Shown: positions 7,281 to 16,508 of the stretch, piece after piece
How positions within the stretch are numbered: position 1 is the stretch's first letter
Layout of the letters: each line of letters begins with the position of its first letter
NCBI GenBank assembly: GCA_038750655.1
Contig: JBCDGZ010000001.1
Location: 62,001 to 126,000, forward strand
Length of the DNA: 64,000 nucleotides
Reading direction: 5' to 3'
Origin: JBCDGZ01 sp038750655
GTDB taxonomy: Bacteria > Bacteroidota > Bacteroidia > Chitinophagales > Saprospiraceae
Position numbers and translations under genes: made by a program
The notes under the pieces: model-generated
What the model was told of the DNA's origin: nothing
The model's input: only the letters and a program-made list of their open reading frames with translations
Database searches by the model: none

Positions 7281-8474
7281 GTGAGTAACTTTCAGAATAT
7301 CACCATCAAACCGCGCTACGCCCGTGATTACATCCTCGATCGGCAGCAGCTGCGCAGTACCAATCGAAAGGGAAAGGCTGCTACCCTTGAGGCTATCGAA
7401 CGAATTGGCTACGTGCAGATCGATACGATCTCGGTCATTGCACGGGCTCATCATCATGTGCTGCGCACGCGCATCGCAGATTACCATTCTGACTACCTTC
7501 GGCGGCTAGAAGAAGAGGATCGGCAGGTCTTCGAATACTGGTCGCATGCTGCGGCCTACCTGCCGACGCGCGACTATCGCTACAGCCTTTACCGCAAGGC
7601 AGAGATTGCAGCGGGGAAGGGACATTGGCGAGAAAAGGACCCTCGATTGATGGCACGGGTGCTCCAGCGTCTAGAGGCGGAAGGCCCTTTGATGTCCAAG
7701 GATTTCAAGAAAGACTTTCCGGGACCAACGGCGGAGATGTGGGCCAACCACCCCGCCAACTGGGCCTTCCGCCAGCTTTTTATGGAAGGCAAAATCATGG
7801 TGACGGGCCGTCGCGGCTTCCAAAAGGTTTACGACTTGCCCGAGCGGGTTCTGCCGGATTGGGTGGATCAGCGCATGCCGGCGCGGGAGGACTATCTGCG
7901 TTATGTGATCGGTTTTGACATTCGAGCGCAGGGGCTGGTCCGGCTGCGAGACATGGGGCATTTGTTGAAGATCAAGCGGCCCGAATTGCAGGCGCAGTTG
8001 CAGGCGATGGTGGAGGAGGGGCTGTTGTTGGAGGTCGAGGTGGAGGGCCTGGGAGCGGAGCCTTTTTATGCCTTTCGGGAGGATTGGGAGGCTTTTGAAC
8101 GCAAGCGCCGTAAGAAGCGGATGCATATTCTCTCGCCGTTTGATAATTTAATCATCCGCCGCCGGAGGCTGGAAGAACTGTTTGACTTTCAATACATTTT
8201 GGAATGTTATGTGCCGCAGGCCAAGCGCAAGGTCGGCTATTTTAGCTTACCGCTTCTTTGGGGGACCGATTTTGTGGGGCAGATTGATCTGAAGGCTGAT
8301 CGCAAGAAACGGCAGCTCTTGATTCGAAATCTGGTTTGGGAACAAATCCCCCGTGATCGGGAGGCCATGATGGTGGCCCTTCGCTCTGCGCTTCAAGCCT
8401 TCCAAGATTTTAACGCATGCGAGCAAATCATACTGCCTTCGGCCCTGCAGAATCGTACGGGTTTTACGCTTTAG
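7281..8474 (+). CDS. AlkX/YcaQ-type winged-helix DNA glycosylase (HTH_42)
   Basis: The 397-residue protein begins at a GTG and matches the AlkZ-like/YcaQ family of tandem winged-helix glycosylases, which remove alkylated bases or unhook interstrand crosslinks. The catalytic motif of the AlkX (YcaQ) branch, Gln-x-Asp, is seen as Q46-I-D48 in GYVQIDTISVIARAHH. AlkZ from antibiotic clusters has Gln-x-Gln instead, so this looks like the crosslink-repair housekeeping branch. Other family marks are EYWSHAAAYLP and, near the end, LSPFDNLIIRRRRLEELFDF with YVPQAKRKVGYFSLPLLWG. The length is typical. It is unrelated in function to the secreted protein 6 bases upstream, although the two may be cotranscribed. 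Confidence 0.85.
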   Translation: MSNFQNITIKPRYARDYILDRQQLRSTNRKGKAATLEAIERIGYVQIDTISVIARAHHHVLRTRIADYHSDYLRRLEEEDRQVFEYWSHAAAYLPTRDYRYSLYRKAEIAAGKGHWREKDPRLMARVLQRLEAEGPLMSKDFKKDFPGPTAEMWANHPANWAFRQLFMEGKIMVTGRRGFQKVYDLPERVLPDWVDQRMPAREDYLRYVIGFDIRAQGLVRLRDMGHLLKIKRPELQAQLQAMVEEGLLLEVEVEGLGAEPFYAFREDWEAFERKRRKKRMHILSPFDNLIIRRRRLEELFDFQYILECYVPQAKRKVGYFSLPLLWGTDFVGQIDLKADRKKRQLLIRNLVWEQIPRDREAMMVALRSALQAFQDFNACEQIILPSALQNRTGFTL

Positions 8475-8734
8475 CCCCCTTTTCTCTGGATTTTTTTGTA
8501 AATTGACTATACACTTTTGGCAAGGTGTATACATTACCAGTCTAAAAAACATTTCACTTCAATTTTTGATCAATAGCTGCTGATCCCCTCTCCGGGGCAG
8601 GCCGCTGCATGTTGGTCTTATAGGTCAATTACCAGATCGCCTATGTGGCCATTAATGGCTTTGCATAAAGATGGGAATTCGCCGAACCGCCATCCACAAC
8701 TCTGAAGTAGGCATTAACCAAAACCTTTTAGATC

Positions 8735-9289
8735 ATGAAATTTTACTCCATCAGCTTTAGTTTTCTTGTCGTCCTCTTCGGACTGTCTACTATGAATTGG
8801 AACACCGCACCCGACTCTGTTGATGCTAAGAACACCTATGCTGACCTTGTAGACGAGCGGACGCAAGCGCAATACTTATTCACCACTTCCTCCGAAAGCC
8901 TGACGACCAAATTGCACCAGTTCTTACCCCGCATCTTTGATCGGGTCGATCAGATTGATTTGCACTACGGAACAGACGAAGGCTACTACTATGCCGTTTA
9001 CGGAGAAAAAAATTGCGAGAAAGTTGTCCAGACCGTATTGACAACAGAGGCGCGAGGCTTGAACCAAGACTTTCCTTCTTTGGCCGAATTGGGCCTCAAA
9101 GAAAGTGATTTCTTTGTCTACTGCTACTGGAAGATTTCTAGAATTACACCGACTGGTGCTGTAAAATTAGAATGCCAGTTGGATAGAACGAATCTCCCGA
9201 TCTGTGGTCGTTCGGTTACTGGCATTACGTGTTTCCCACTTCGTCCCGGCGAGGAGATTCCTGTAGATCCGATTGAGATACGGGAGTAG
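8735..9289 (+). CDS. Secreted protein of unknown function
   Basis: The 184-residue protein starts with a hydrophobic signal-like segment (MKFYSISFSFLVVLFGLSTM). There is no lipobox and no sorting domain. It contains four cysteines (NCEK, VYCYW, LECQ, LPICG, ITCFPL), which could form disulfides outside the cytoplasm. I do not recognise a family. The 260 bases upstream hold no gene I can support; the gene converges on the alkaline phosphatase gene. Confidence 0.65.
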   Translation: MKFYSISFSFLVVLFGLSTMNWNTAPDSVDAKNTYADLVDERTQAQYLFTTSSESLTTKLHQFLPRIFDRVDQIDLHYGTDEGYYYAVYGEKNCEKVVQTVLTTEARGLNQDFPSLAELGLKESDFFVYCYWKISRITPTGAVKLECQLDRTNLPICGRSVTGITCFPLRPGEEIPVDPIEIRE

Positions 9290-9320
9290 TGGCAAATGCC
9301 TAAAATTGTGAACTATCATC

Positions 9321-9353
9321 CGAGTCGTATTCCTTGGCAGAGGAAACGGCTCG
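9321..9353. terminator. Possible hairpin between convergent genes
   Basis: CGAGTCGT(A)TTCCT pairs with AGGAAACGGCTCG, with one bulged A, one G-T wobble and a 6-base loop. It lies between two convergent genes, but there is no clear T-tract on either side, so the terminator call is weak. Confidence 0.35.
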
Positions 9354-9425
9354 GATTTGACAGGAACTCCTCTTTGTACAAAAAGGAAAGGCATTTACAC
9401 GGCAACTCTCCTGTCTTAATAGCAT

Positions 9426-10535
9426 TTACTCAAACCCCAGCGCCCTTCGCATCTTATCATAAATCGCTGTATTTTCATAAATGCCACTGAACTGCTCCGC
9501 CCCAGGGCCGTAGGCAAACACAGGAATCATCACCGCAGTGTGGTAGTCAGAGGTGAAGGCAGTCGATAGGCTGTCCATCCTAGAACCATATTGGATGGCG
9601 TAGCCCCCGGTTTCGTGGTCAGCGGTGATGATGACAAGGGTTTCTCCGTCTTTTTCAGCGAAGTCCAGAATATCGCCGATGGCTTTGTCGAAGTCTAGCA
9701 TTTCGGAGACGATGTAGTCCGATTTATTAGCGTGGCCGCCCCAGTCGATCTGCGAACCTTCAATCATTAGGAAGAAGCCTTCACGGCTGCGCTTATCCAG
9801 AAAATTTGCTCCTCTTATGCTCGCTGCTTGCAGATAGTCCCTTCCTTGTACAACGCGCAGCGGATCACCATCTGCGGTGAAGTAGGCGAAATTGGACTGA
9901 GGATTCAGTTGGATATTTTTAAAATCTTCTTTGAAATAATCAGTAACGACGTATTGCTTGGCCAGTAGCTCCTCGTAGAGGTTCCGGTCGTCGGTCTCGC
10001 GACGATCGAAATACTTTTTACCTCCTCCGACGAAGTAGTCAATCTCGGTGTTCATGAAATCGGCGGCGATGGCCTCGTACATTTTACGACTTTTTTGGTG
10101 GGCGATGAAGGAGGCGGGAGTAGCGTGGACGATGGTTGAGGTGGCTACCAGGCCAGTAGCCATTCCTTGTTCTTCGGCTTCTTCGAGAATCGTCCGGTGG
10201 GACAGGGTGTCGGGGTCTACGCCAATGGCTCCATTGTAGGTTTTGATGCCGCAGGCGAAGGCGGTTGCCCCAGCCGCTGAATCCGTAACCAGGTTATCAC
10301 TTGAATAGGACTTGTGTAGGCCCACAATCGGGCAGCGCTCCAATTGCAATTGGTTGCCATTGGTATACATCCCGGCAGTGATCTGCGTGAGGCCCATCCC
10401 ATCACCGACCATTAGAATAATGTTTTTAGGTTGATTGCTTTTGGTCAAGGTGGGAGAGCGGTCCCCCATAGCAATTTCGATGGGATTGCAGGCAGCGATG
10501 ACAAGAATCAGGAGGAGCATAGAAAGCCTTTTCAT
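9426..10535 (-). CDS. Alkaline phosphatase, lipoprotein
   Basis: This 369-residue enzyme of the PhoA-type alkaline phosphatase superfamily hydrolyses phosphomonoesters using two zinc ions and one magnesium. Residues NIILMVGDGMG give the first metal-binding Asp (D45), VTDSAAGATAFACG gives the nucleophile Ser86, and TADHETGG, around residues 304-311, gives further metal ligands. The N-terminus MKRLSMLLLILVIAAC is a lipoprotein signal with the lipidated Cys at position 16, so the enzyme is probably anchored in the outer or inner membrane facing outward. The Gln-free acceptor and short length place it with the compact ~370-residue Bacteroidota enzymes. No Pho-type regulatory site was recognised. 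Confidence 0.93.
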   Translation of the reverse strand: MKRLSMLLLILVIAACNPIEIAMGDRSPTLTKSNQPKNIILMVGDGMGLTQITAGMYTNGNQLQLERCPIVGLHKSYSSDNLVTDSAAGATAFACGIKTYNGAIGVDPDTLSHRTILEEAEEQGMATGLVATSTIVHATPASFIAHQKSRKMYEAIAADFMNTEIDYFVGGGKKYFDRRETDDRNLYEELLAKQYVVTDYFKEDFKNIQLNPQSNFAYFTADGDPLRVVQGRDYLQAASIRGANFLDKRSREGFFLMIEGSQIDWGGHANKSDYIVSEMLDFDKAIGDILDFAEKDGETLVIITADHETGGYAIQYGSRMDSLSTAFTSDYHTAVMIPVFAYGPGAEQFSGIYENTAIYDKMRRALGFE

Positions 10536-10667
10536 AAGGACAATTTTTATTAAAAAAAGACCTGAATTACAGTGGGCTAAGGTAGTAAAAACTACCGAGC
10601 TGCCCCCCCAAACCCTGAAGATTATACCCTGGCTTTTGTGGATTTAGTATTGGCTTAACATGGGGGT

Positions 10668-11762
10668 TTAGGAGAGCATATAGCGCTTGCCTGGTAAAAC
10701 TCTGAGCAGCCCTTTGAATTCGAGTTGTAGGAGCAGGCTGGCCATTTGGCTGGTGCTTTTGGTGGTGAGAGCGGTTAGCCTATCGATGCCAATTTCCTCG
10801 TGTTGGCGCAGCAGATCGACGATTTGTTGTTCTTCGGTATCAAGATTTACGAACAGTTCTTTTTGAATGCCGGTCTGGGGTGGGCTGTCCCAGCGCATCA
10901 GGGCAGCGAGGTCTGTGGCTGATTCGATTAGGGCGGCTTTATGGGCTTTGATCAGTTGGTTACAGCCCATGCTCTGCTGGTCTTTGGGACGGCCGGGGAT
11001 GGCGAAAACATCCTTGTGGTAGCCATTGGCGATTTCTGCGCTGATCATCGAGCCGCCCCGCGGGCCAGTTTCGACCACGATCAGGGCGTCGCACATTCCG
11101 GCGATGATGCGATTGCGCATGGGGAAATGCTCGCGATCCGGTTCGACGTAGCTGGCGTATTCTGTAAGCAGGCCGCCCTGGTCGATCATTTGTCGGGCGA
11201 CGGCCCGATGGGCGGCGGGGTAGATTTTGTGCAGCCCGTGTCCTAGCACCCCTACGGTATTTACCCCCAGTTCGAGGCATTTTTTGTGGGCGGTGACATC
11301 GATGCCGTAGGCCAGGCCGCTGATGAGCAGCACATCGAAGGCGTGCAGCTCTTCGACCAATTGGGCGCAGATGCGACGGCCGTAGGGGCTGGGTTTGCGC
11401 GTACCGACGATGGCCACGGCCCGTTGAGGATTGAGAGAGGCTTGGCCTTTGTAGTAAAGCACCAAGGGGCAATCATTGTACTGCCGTAGGCGCTGAGGGT
11501 ATTGGCGGTCCAGATAGGAAAAGGCTTGAATGCTGTGAGTTTCTAGGAAGCGCAGCTCCTGCTCGGCCTCTTTCAGGGTACTATGGCGGAGAATGCTTCC
11601 TGCGATTTGGGGACCAACTCCTGGGATGCGAAGTAAGGATCGCTTACTGGCTGAGAAGACCGCCTCCGCGCTGCCACAGTAACTGATCAGCTGTTTGGCC
11701 GTAACGGCACCAACTAGTGGAATTTTAGTAATGGCGATCTGGTAAAGCAATTGCTGATTCAT
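10668..11762 (-). CDS. dprA: DNA-processing protein DprA
   Basis: DprA binds incoming single-stranded DNA during natural transformation and loads RecA on it. The 364-residue protein has the full architecture. An N-terminal helix-hairpin-helix region contains LLRIPGVGPQIAGSIL. The Rossmann-like core carries VGTRKPSPYGRR, ISGLAYGIDVTAH, FPMRNRIIAG and PRGGSMISAEIA. The C-terminal winged helix covers about residues 305-364 (EEQQIVDLLRQHEEIGIDRLTALT). Its presence suggests competence or at least recombination capacity. It reads in the same direction as the phosphatase gene 132 bases further along. Confidence 0.96.
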   Translation of the reverse strand: MNQQLLYQIAITKIPLVGAVTAKQLISYCGSAEAVFSASKRSLLRIPGVGPQIAGSILRHSTLKEAEQELRFLETHSIQAFSYLDRQYPQRLRQYNDCPLVLYYKGQASLNPQRAVAIVGTRKPSPYGRRICAQLVEELHAFDVLLISGLAYGIDVTAHKKCLELGVNTVGVLGHGLHKIYPAAHRAVARQMIDQGGLLTEYASYVEPDREHFPMRNRIIAGMCDALIVVETGPRGGSMISAEIANGYHKDVFAIPGRPKDQQSMGCNQLIKAHKAALIESATDLAALMRWDSPPQTGIQKELFVNLDTEEQQIVDLLRQHEEIGIDRLTALTTKSTSQMASLLLQLEFKGLLRVLPGKRYMLS

Positions 11763-11855
11763 GTGTTTTAGTTTTTTTTAGCAAAATCTTCTTCATTTAC
11801 ACTGTTTCATCGCGACTTGGGTTGTATATTTCACTGTCAAAATGCTACAAGTCTT

Positions 11856-12449
11856 ATGAGCAAAGCAAAAAAGGGCTTACTGCCCCGCGTCGAATTACTT
11901 ATCGTTGGCATCTTCTTTTTGAGCTTCAGCCTTTGGGCTATTTCCAAATGCAGTGCTACCAAATCGCTGTACCAGGAGCAGGACCTGGTAGAAGCAGAAG
12001 AGGCGGCAGCGGAGGATACCATCAGCGCCCCGGCTGCACCTGCCCAAGCGACCAATCCCGCCGCCGGCCCGCCCGCCAACAACCCGGCTGCACCGGGCTC
12101 CGCCGCAAATCCCCCCAACCCCAATACAAGTGCCAACACCCCCGGCAATAACAGGGCCGGAGCCAATACCGCTACTCCTAATGCAGGCTCAAGACTGTAC
12201 GTCACCATCGATGGCCTCAATATGCGCGCTACTCCTGAACTCAACGGGACTGTACTGACCCAATTGTCGCTCTACGAGGAAGTCACCTTTATGAATGAGG
12301 TGACGGATTCCACACAAGAAATCAATCTAGGTAAAGAGGTCGCTAATGAGCCTTGGGTGAAAGTCAGAAATACTAAAGGAAAGACAGGGTGGGTCTACGG
12401 TGCTGGAGTCCATTATTATAAAATGAAACACCCCGGCACCATAGAATAG
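11856..12449 (+). CDS. Membrane-anchored bacterial SH3 (SH3b) protein
   Basis: The protein is 197 residues long from the ATG at 11856; an upstream in-frame TTG adds 13 unlikely residues. A short basic N-terminus is followed by one membrane segment (VELLIVGIFFLSFSLWAI), then an acidic stretch and a ~55-residue low-complexity Ala/Pro/Asn linker. The last ~75 residues are a type 3 bacterial SH3 domain (LNMRATPELNGTVLTQL, then WVKVRNTKGKTGWVYGAGV). Such domains bind peptidoglycan or cell-wall peptides, and the linker would reach through the periplasm. It is divergent from dprA and upstream of convergent wall genes. Confidence 0.85.
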   Translation: MSKAKKGLLPRVELLIVGIFFLSFSLWAISKCSATKSLYQEQDLVEAEEAAAEDTISAPAAPAQATNPAAGPPANNPAAPGSAANPPNPNTSANTPGNNRAGANTATPNAGSRLYVTIDGLNMRATPELNGTVLTQLSLYEEVTFMNEVTDSTQEINLGKEVANEPWVKVRNTKGKTGWVYGAGVHYYKMKHPGTIE

Positions 12450-12495
12450 AGAAGGTAGAGTAAACTAAATCTTTCGAATAAACCAATCAATCGGA

Positions 12496-13251
12496 TTAGT
12501 TGTCGAACTGCTGCAGATCATAGCTTTCGATCAACTCGATCAATGAAGCTGCTAGATTAGATCGATCTGAGAATCCTCTTTTCTCCAGACCATAAGCCCA
12601 GCTTTTGTAGTCCTTAGGCCCTAGCTTTCTGAGTCCTTTAAATTTGCCCTGCGTAACGTACAGACTGTGATCCCGGAAACTCGACCAGGCATTTTCATAA
12701 TGACGGTAGCAGGCATCTTGGTAGGTATTGCTGTCGCCCAGCCAGTTACTAGTACAAGGAATGGCAAAGTGGTTGTTCCCCGCAATGGCCATATCTCTTT
12801 TCCCCGCAAAACTATGAAATAAGGCATTGGCTATAGTAATAGAGGCTGGAACGCCGTATTTCTCCTGTTCAACAGCAGCAACGTGTGAAAACCGCTTGAT
12901 ATAGGCCTGCTTCACATCCTCGCTAATCGTTGCCAATTCGCTCTTTGGCTTCGCCACCTTTTTCTCCTTTCCAATAAATGGAAAGCGGTCAAAAAAAGAA
13001 GTTTGGGTCTTTGCTACTGCCTTATCTGGCATTTTTCTGGTAATCATGGGGTCTTTTTTCTTCGCTGCTTTCTGCGAAGGATTGTTGTGCATTTGCTCTT
13101 GTTCTTCCGGTTGCATCGGGCTATTGAGATTAATAGAAAAGCTAAAATCTTTGCGCAGGAAGACAAAGGCAATCATCATAAAAAGTACGATCTTGAACCA
13201 ATTGGCACTGATGTAATTCTTAACCTGTTGAGAAGTGAACCACTGTTCCAT
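12496..13251 (-). CDS. Membrane-anchored glucosaminidase (GH73, FlgJ-like)
   Basis: The protein is 251 residues long from the ATG at 13251. A longer frame to 13482 would run into the preceding gene and has no coding character, so I prefer the shorter start. MEQWFTSQQVKNYISANW precedes one membrane segment (FKIVLFMMIAFVFL), then a charged Lys-rich linker. The C-terminal ~150 residues carry glucosaminidase features: a start of AYIKRFSHVAAVEQEKYGVPASITIANALFHS, then AIAGNNHFAIPC, YRHYENAWSSFRDHSLYV and KDYKSWAYGLEKRGF. The family cleaves N-acetylglucosaminyl bonds in peptidoglycan. In canonical relatives the catalytic Glu lies near the first helix; EQEKYGVP occupies that place here, and I cannot confirm the exact residue. 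Confidence 0.85.
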   Translation of the reverse strand: MEQWFTSQQVKNYISANWFKIVLFMMIAFVFLRKDFSFSINLNSPMQPEEQEQMHNNPSQKAAKKKDPMITRKMPDKAVAKTQTSFFDRFPFIGKEKKVAKPKSELATISEDVKQAYIKRFSHVAAVEQEKYGVPASITIANALFHSFAGKRDMAIAGNNHFAIPCTSNWLGDSNTYQDACYRHYENAWSSFRDHSLYVTQGKFKGLRKLGPKDYKSWAYGLEKRGFSDRSNLAASLIELIESYDLQQFDN

Positions 13252-13390
13252 TTTGAGACCTCGTTTTTGTTTTAAAAATTCGCTAATCAATAGTTCTGGG
13301 GAACTACTTATTGACAAATTTAAAACAAAAAGTTTATTATTTCCAAATAGTTTAATACATTTTGTTTCGAATAATGCGTAAGCGCCTCGC

Positions 13391-15289
13391 TTACTGCGCT
13401 CTGATGAGATATTGAGCCGCTTTATTGGGCTGTCCAATTTTTTCGTAGATCTGCCCCACGGCCCGATTGAGGGGACGATCATTGGGAGCGGCGGTCAGGC
13501 CATAGCCTTCCAGGAACTTCAAGGCGATCCTCGAATTGCGCTTTTCATTGGCGTAGTGGGCGCCGACGCGGAGGCAAAAGCGGGCCAGTTTATCCGCATC
13601 TTCTCGCTTTACCAGGTAGTCCATGTATTGGTCAATGAAGGGGAAGTTGGGGGTGATCACGAGGAGTTGGTAAAATTCTTCGAGGAGCTGATCCAGATTT
13701 TTGTCTCGCTGATAGTTCTCGGCGACGATGCCACTTTTGAAGGTCAGTGCAGAGCCGTAGCGGGGGTAGATTTTTAGGGATTTATTGAGGTAGACATTAA
13801 TATCGTCGAGGAGCGCGTATTTACGGCTTTGGTCGGTTTCGACTTTGTACTGCTCGAAGAGGGCAGTGGACATAAAGAGGTTAGCGCGGGCGCTTTCGGT
13901 CGAGACTTTAATGGCTGCGCTATTCAGGCTGAAGGGCGTTGCCCAGTCGGGTACTCGCATCAGGGTTTTCCCCCCAAATCCCAACACAAAGCATCCCAGC
14001 AAGGCCGGACTGAGCAAATTGGTCGGCCCCGTCCACTCTGGTAGTTTACGAGCGATCAACCAGCCGATGATGATGCAAAAACCGATGGAAGGGATGTACA
14101 AAAAGCGCTCATTCATAAAGGTTCCTACGCTGAAGGGCAGGTTGGAAACGATAGAAAGCGTGATGAAATAGAAAAGAATTCCGTAAGAGATGATGGTCTT
14201 TTTGTTGAGCTGCCAAACGGCGTAAGCGACTAGTCCAAAATGGAGGGCCAGTGACAGCAGCGCCTTCCAATTGCCCCAATTCACCACGGGAATATGGTAG
14301 GGGTAGTAGTCATGAGTAAGGGGGTGAGGGAAAATAAGCAGCTTCAGGTAGATGCCAAGGGTTTGGAAGATGGTAGCTAGTTTTTCGCCGGTGCTTAATC
14401 CATAGAAAGGATTGTTCATAATATCTGTGATTTCCTTGCCACTGCTGAGGAAGTAGCCAATGACCTGCCAGCGAAGGAGCAGATAGAGTAGTGCTGCAGT
14501 GAGCAGGGATAACGTAGGAAGAAGGATTTTCTTTGGAGGGGTAGAGGTGAAAAAATAGATGCTTAGGGGGACGATGGCGATGAAGGTCAGCGCGGTTTCT
14601 TTGGCCATCAGGCTCAGAAAGAAGGCTAGGGCTGCGAGCAATAGCCATAGGTATTGCTGGCTGGCCAGGTAGCGCCAGACCAGATAGACGGCCGCCAGCG
14701 CGCCGAGTAAGCAGAGGATTTCGTCCCGACCTTTGACATTAGCGACGACCTCACTGTGCAAAGGGTGTAGGACAAAGAGTAAGCTGGTTAGAAAAGGGAT
14801 ATTGAGCCACCAACGGTGTTCGTTCTTTAGAGGAAAAAATAAGCACAAAACCCGGTACAGCAGCAAGCCAGTCAAGGCGTATAACAAAACATTGAAAAAA
14901 TGGCTGACCTTACTGTTGAGGCCAAAAAATTGGTGCTCGACAGCGAAGGTAACAATAGACAGGGGGCGGTAGCGCCCGCCTTCGACCAGGTCTTTTTGTT
15001 CGCCAAAATAGCCCTGAAAACTTTCCGTCGTCAGGATCTCTTTAATACCCGCTAAGCCCTTGGCCACATAGGTGTTTTCCTGCACTACAATCTTGTCGTC
15101 CAGGACATATTCGAAATTCACCGAGCTGATGTATAAAGCGACGGCAGCTAGAAAAAGGAGGGCCGCCGGCAGGATTTTGTCGGCCCAAAAGCGCGCCTCA
15201 AATAGTTTTTTTTCGGGGTGATCAACAGCAGGTTTTACAGTCGCTGTGGAATCGGTAGCAGGGCGTTGGCTTCGCTTTTTGGCTGTCAT
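13391..15289 (-). CDS. GT-C membrane glycosyltransferase-like protein with TPR tail (TMTC-like)
   Basis: The protein is 632 residues long from the ATG at 15289 (MTAKKRSQRP); upstream in-frame codons to 15364 look non-coding. About ten to twelve membrane segments follow the short basic N-terminus. The first periplasmic loop has the Asp-Asp pair D64-D65 (EYVLDDKIVVQ), as in TMTC and PMT-type O-mannosyltransferases of the GT-C fold. Further loops hold GGRYRPLSIVTFAVEH and HPLHSEVVANVKGRDE, both very typical of this family. The C-terminal ~170 residues are soluble TPR-like helices. A role in transferring sugars from a lipid carrier to exported proteins is inferred from the family. The substrate is unknown, but the window is rich in secreted proteins that could be targets. 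Confidence 0.82.
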   Translation of the reverse strand: MTAKKRSQRPATDSTATVKPAVDHPEKKLFEARFWADKILPAALLFLAAVALYISSVNFEYVLDDKIVVQENTYVAKGLAGIKEILTTESFQGYFGEQKDLVEGGRYRPLSIVTFAVEHQFFGLNSKVSHFFNVLLYALTGLLLYRVLCLFFPLKNEHRWWLNIPFLTSLLFVLHPLHSEVVANVKGRDEILCLLGALAAVYLVWRYLASQQYLWLLLAALAFFLSLMAKETALTFIAIVPLSIYFFTSTPPKKILLPTLSLLTAALLYLLLRWQVIGYFLSSGKEITDIMNNPFYGLSTGEKLATIFQTLGIYLKLLIFPHPLTHDYYPYHIPVVNWGNWKALLSLALHFGLVAYAVWQLNKKTIISYGILFYFITLSIVSNLPFSVGTFMNERFLYIPSIGFCIIIGWLIARKLPEWTGPTNLLSPALLGCFVLGFGGKTLMRVPDWATPFSLNSAAIKVSTESARANLFMSTALFEQYKVETDQSRKYALLDDINVYLNKSLKIYPRYGSALTFKSGIVAENYQRDKNLDQLLEEFYQLLVITPNFPFIDQYMDYLVKREDADKLARFCLRVGAHYANEKRNSRIALKFLEGYGLTAAPNDRPLNRAVGQIYEKIGQPNKAAQYLIRAQ

Positions 15290-15491
15290 TGTTGGTAATA
15301 TGCTTGAGTTTTTTTGGCAATATGAAAAAATATAGTTTGTTTTGCAAATATTCCATCGTCTCAATCACAAAGAATCCTATAATCCACAAACTTGATTATT
15401 TTCAGACTTTGTACTAAATTGCTGACGAAATAAAAGGCTAACGGATATTATTTAGTAAGGCATTTATTTTGTTAATACTAAAAATATATCC

Positions 15492-16508
15492 ATGAAAACA
15501 TGCACTCTAACTCTTCGCAAACTTTTCGTGTTTGCAGTTTTTCTCATTACTTCTCTCAATGTAAAAGCTGGTGGCGGCGACCCGCCTACAGTACCTCTAG
15601 TTAATTGGGGTAATTACATGCTTAATGCTGTCGATGGTGGACTATGCGTGGCTATGGAAGAAGACAATGTCGTCTACCTTGACCTGAGAGTACGACTAGG
15701 TGCTAATGATGTGACTCCCTATCCCGATATCTTTGTCCAATACAACTTCGGAGATATTGTTGTAGGGGTTACAGAAGCGATTACGAATGCTCAGCTATCG
15801 CCCGTAATGATTGATGGTAATCAGTACTACGAGGCGGAATTTAACTTTACCATTAATCTAGTGGATCAATGTGAAGTTAAAGGAGATACTACCTGGGTAC
15901 TTGAACCCGTATCTATGGATTATGAGTATACGGTGGTCACCTTTGGAGCGTTTACTCCCCCCGGAGCACCAGCAAGTACATTTGATTATTATCCTTATCC
16001 AGTAGCTAATCATCCTCAATTATTCCCTGTTGGATGGTTTGCGGAAACGAGTAACGGCGGATCTGAGCCTTCTTACAGTGGGACTAAGCCTATCTGCTGC
16101 CATATTCCTGGTTATACCGGTATGGTAATCAACCAAGATGAGGTAGATGCTATTGCGCATACTGAAGTTGAAACGACGGGAGAGGTACTAGGCGGTAATG
16201 AGTTAAATGTGCTACAAAATCCTGTGGTTAAAACTGGAAAAGTAGCCACATCAACTTTTAAGGCTTTCCCTAATCCTGTACTGAATGAATTGAACTTACA
16301 ATTCACAGTGGCGGAAGAAGGACCAAGCTACATTGAGATTTTGGACCATCAGGGTCGATTGATTCGGTCGGAACAATATTTCTCAACTTCTCGGGGAGAA
16401 CAGTGGATGCGTATTTCTACGGCTGATTTATCCGCAGGAATTTACTATGTCCAACTGCGTAATCGGGAATCCAGTGAAGTGCAAAAAATTGTCAAGCTGC
16501 ATGAGTAA
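15492..16508 (+). CDS. Secreted protein with T9SS type A sorting domain
   Basis: The 338-residue protein has a signal peptide ending near NVKAGGGD. The middle is beta-rich and acidic, with a few cysteines (GGLCVAM, DQCEVKG, PICCHIPG), and matches no domain I recognise. The C-terminus (FKAFPNPVLNELNLQFTV, IEILDHQGRLIRSE, LSAGIYYVQLRNRE, KIVKLHE) is a T9SS sorting domain. The stop codon overlaps the ATG of the CHAT gene in ATGAGTAA, so the two are probably translationally coupled. That makes this protein a plausible partner or substrate of the CHAT protein; this is inference. Confidence 0.87.
   Translation: MKTCTLTLRKLFVFAVFLITSLNVKAGGGDPPTVPLVNWGNYMLNAVDGGLCVAMEEDNVVYLDLRVRLGANDVTPYPDIFVQYNFGDIVVGVTEAITNAQLSPVMIDGNQYYEAEFNFTINLVDQCEVKGDTTWVLEPVSMDYEYTVVTFGAFTPPGAPASTFDYYPYPVANHPQLFPVGWFAETSNGGSEPSYSGTKPICCHIPGYTGMVINQDEVDAIAHTEVETTGEVLGGNELNVLQNPVVKTGKVATSTFKAFPNPVLNELNLQFTVAEEGPSYIEILDHQGRLIRSEQYFSTSRGEQWMRISTADLSAGIYYVQLRNRESSEVQKIVKLHE

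Noticed and set aside
8475..8734. Possible structured RNA in the gap before the 184-residue secreted protein
   Set aside because: Short GC-rich self-complementary pieces occur (around 8585-8610), but no consistent fold or known riboswitch motif could be recognised.
13252..13482. N-terminal extension of the glucosaminidase ORF
   Set aside because: The extra 77 residues overlap the end of the glycosyltransferase gene and do not look like protein; the ATG at 13251 directly precedes the membrane segment.
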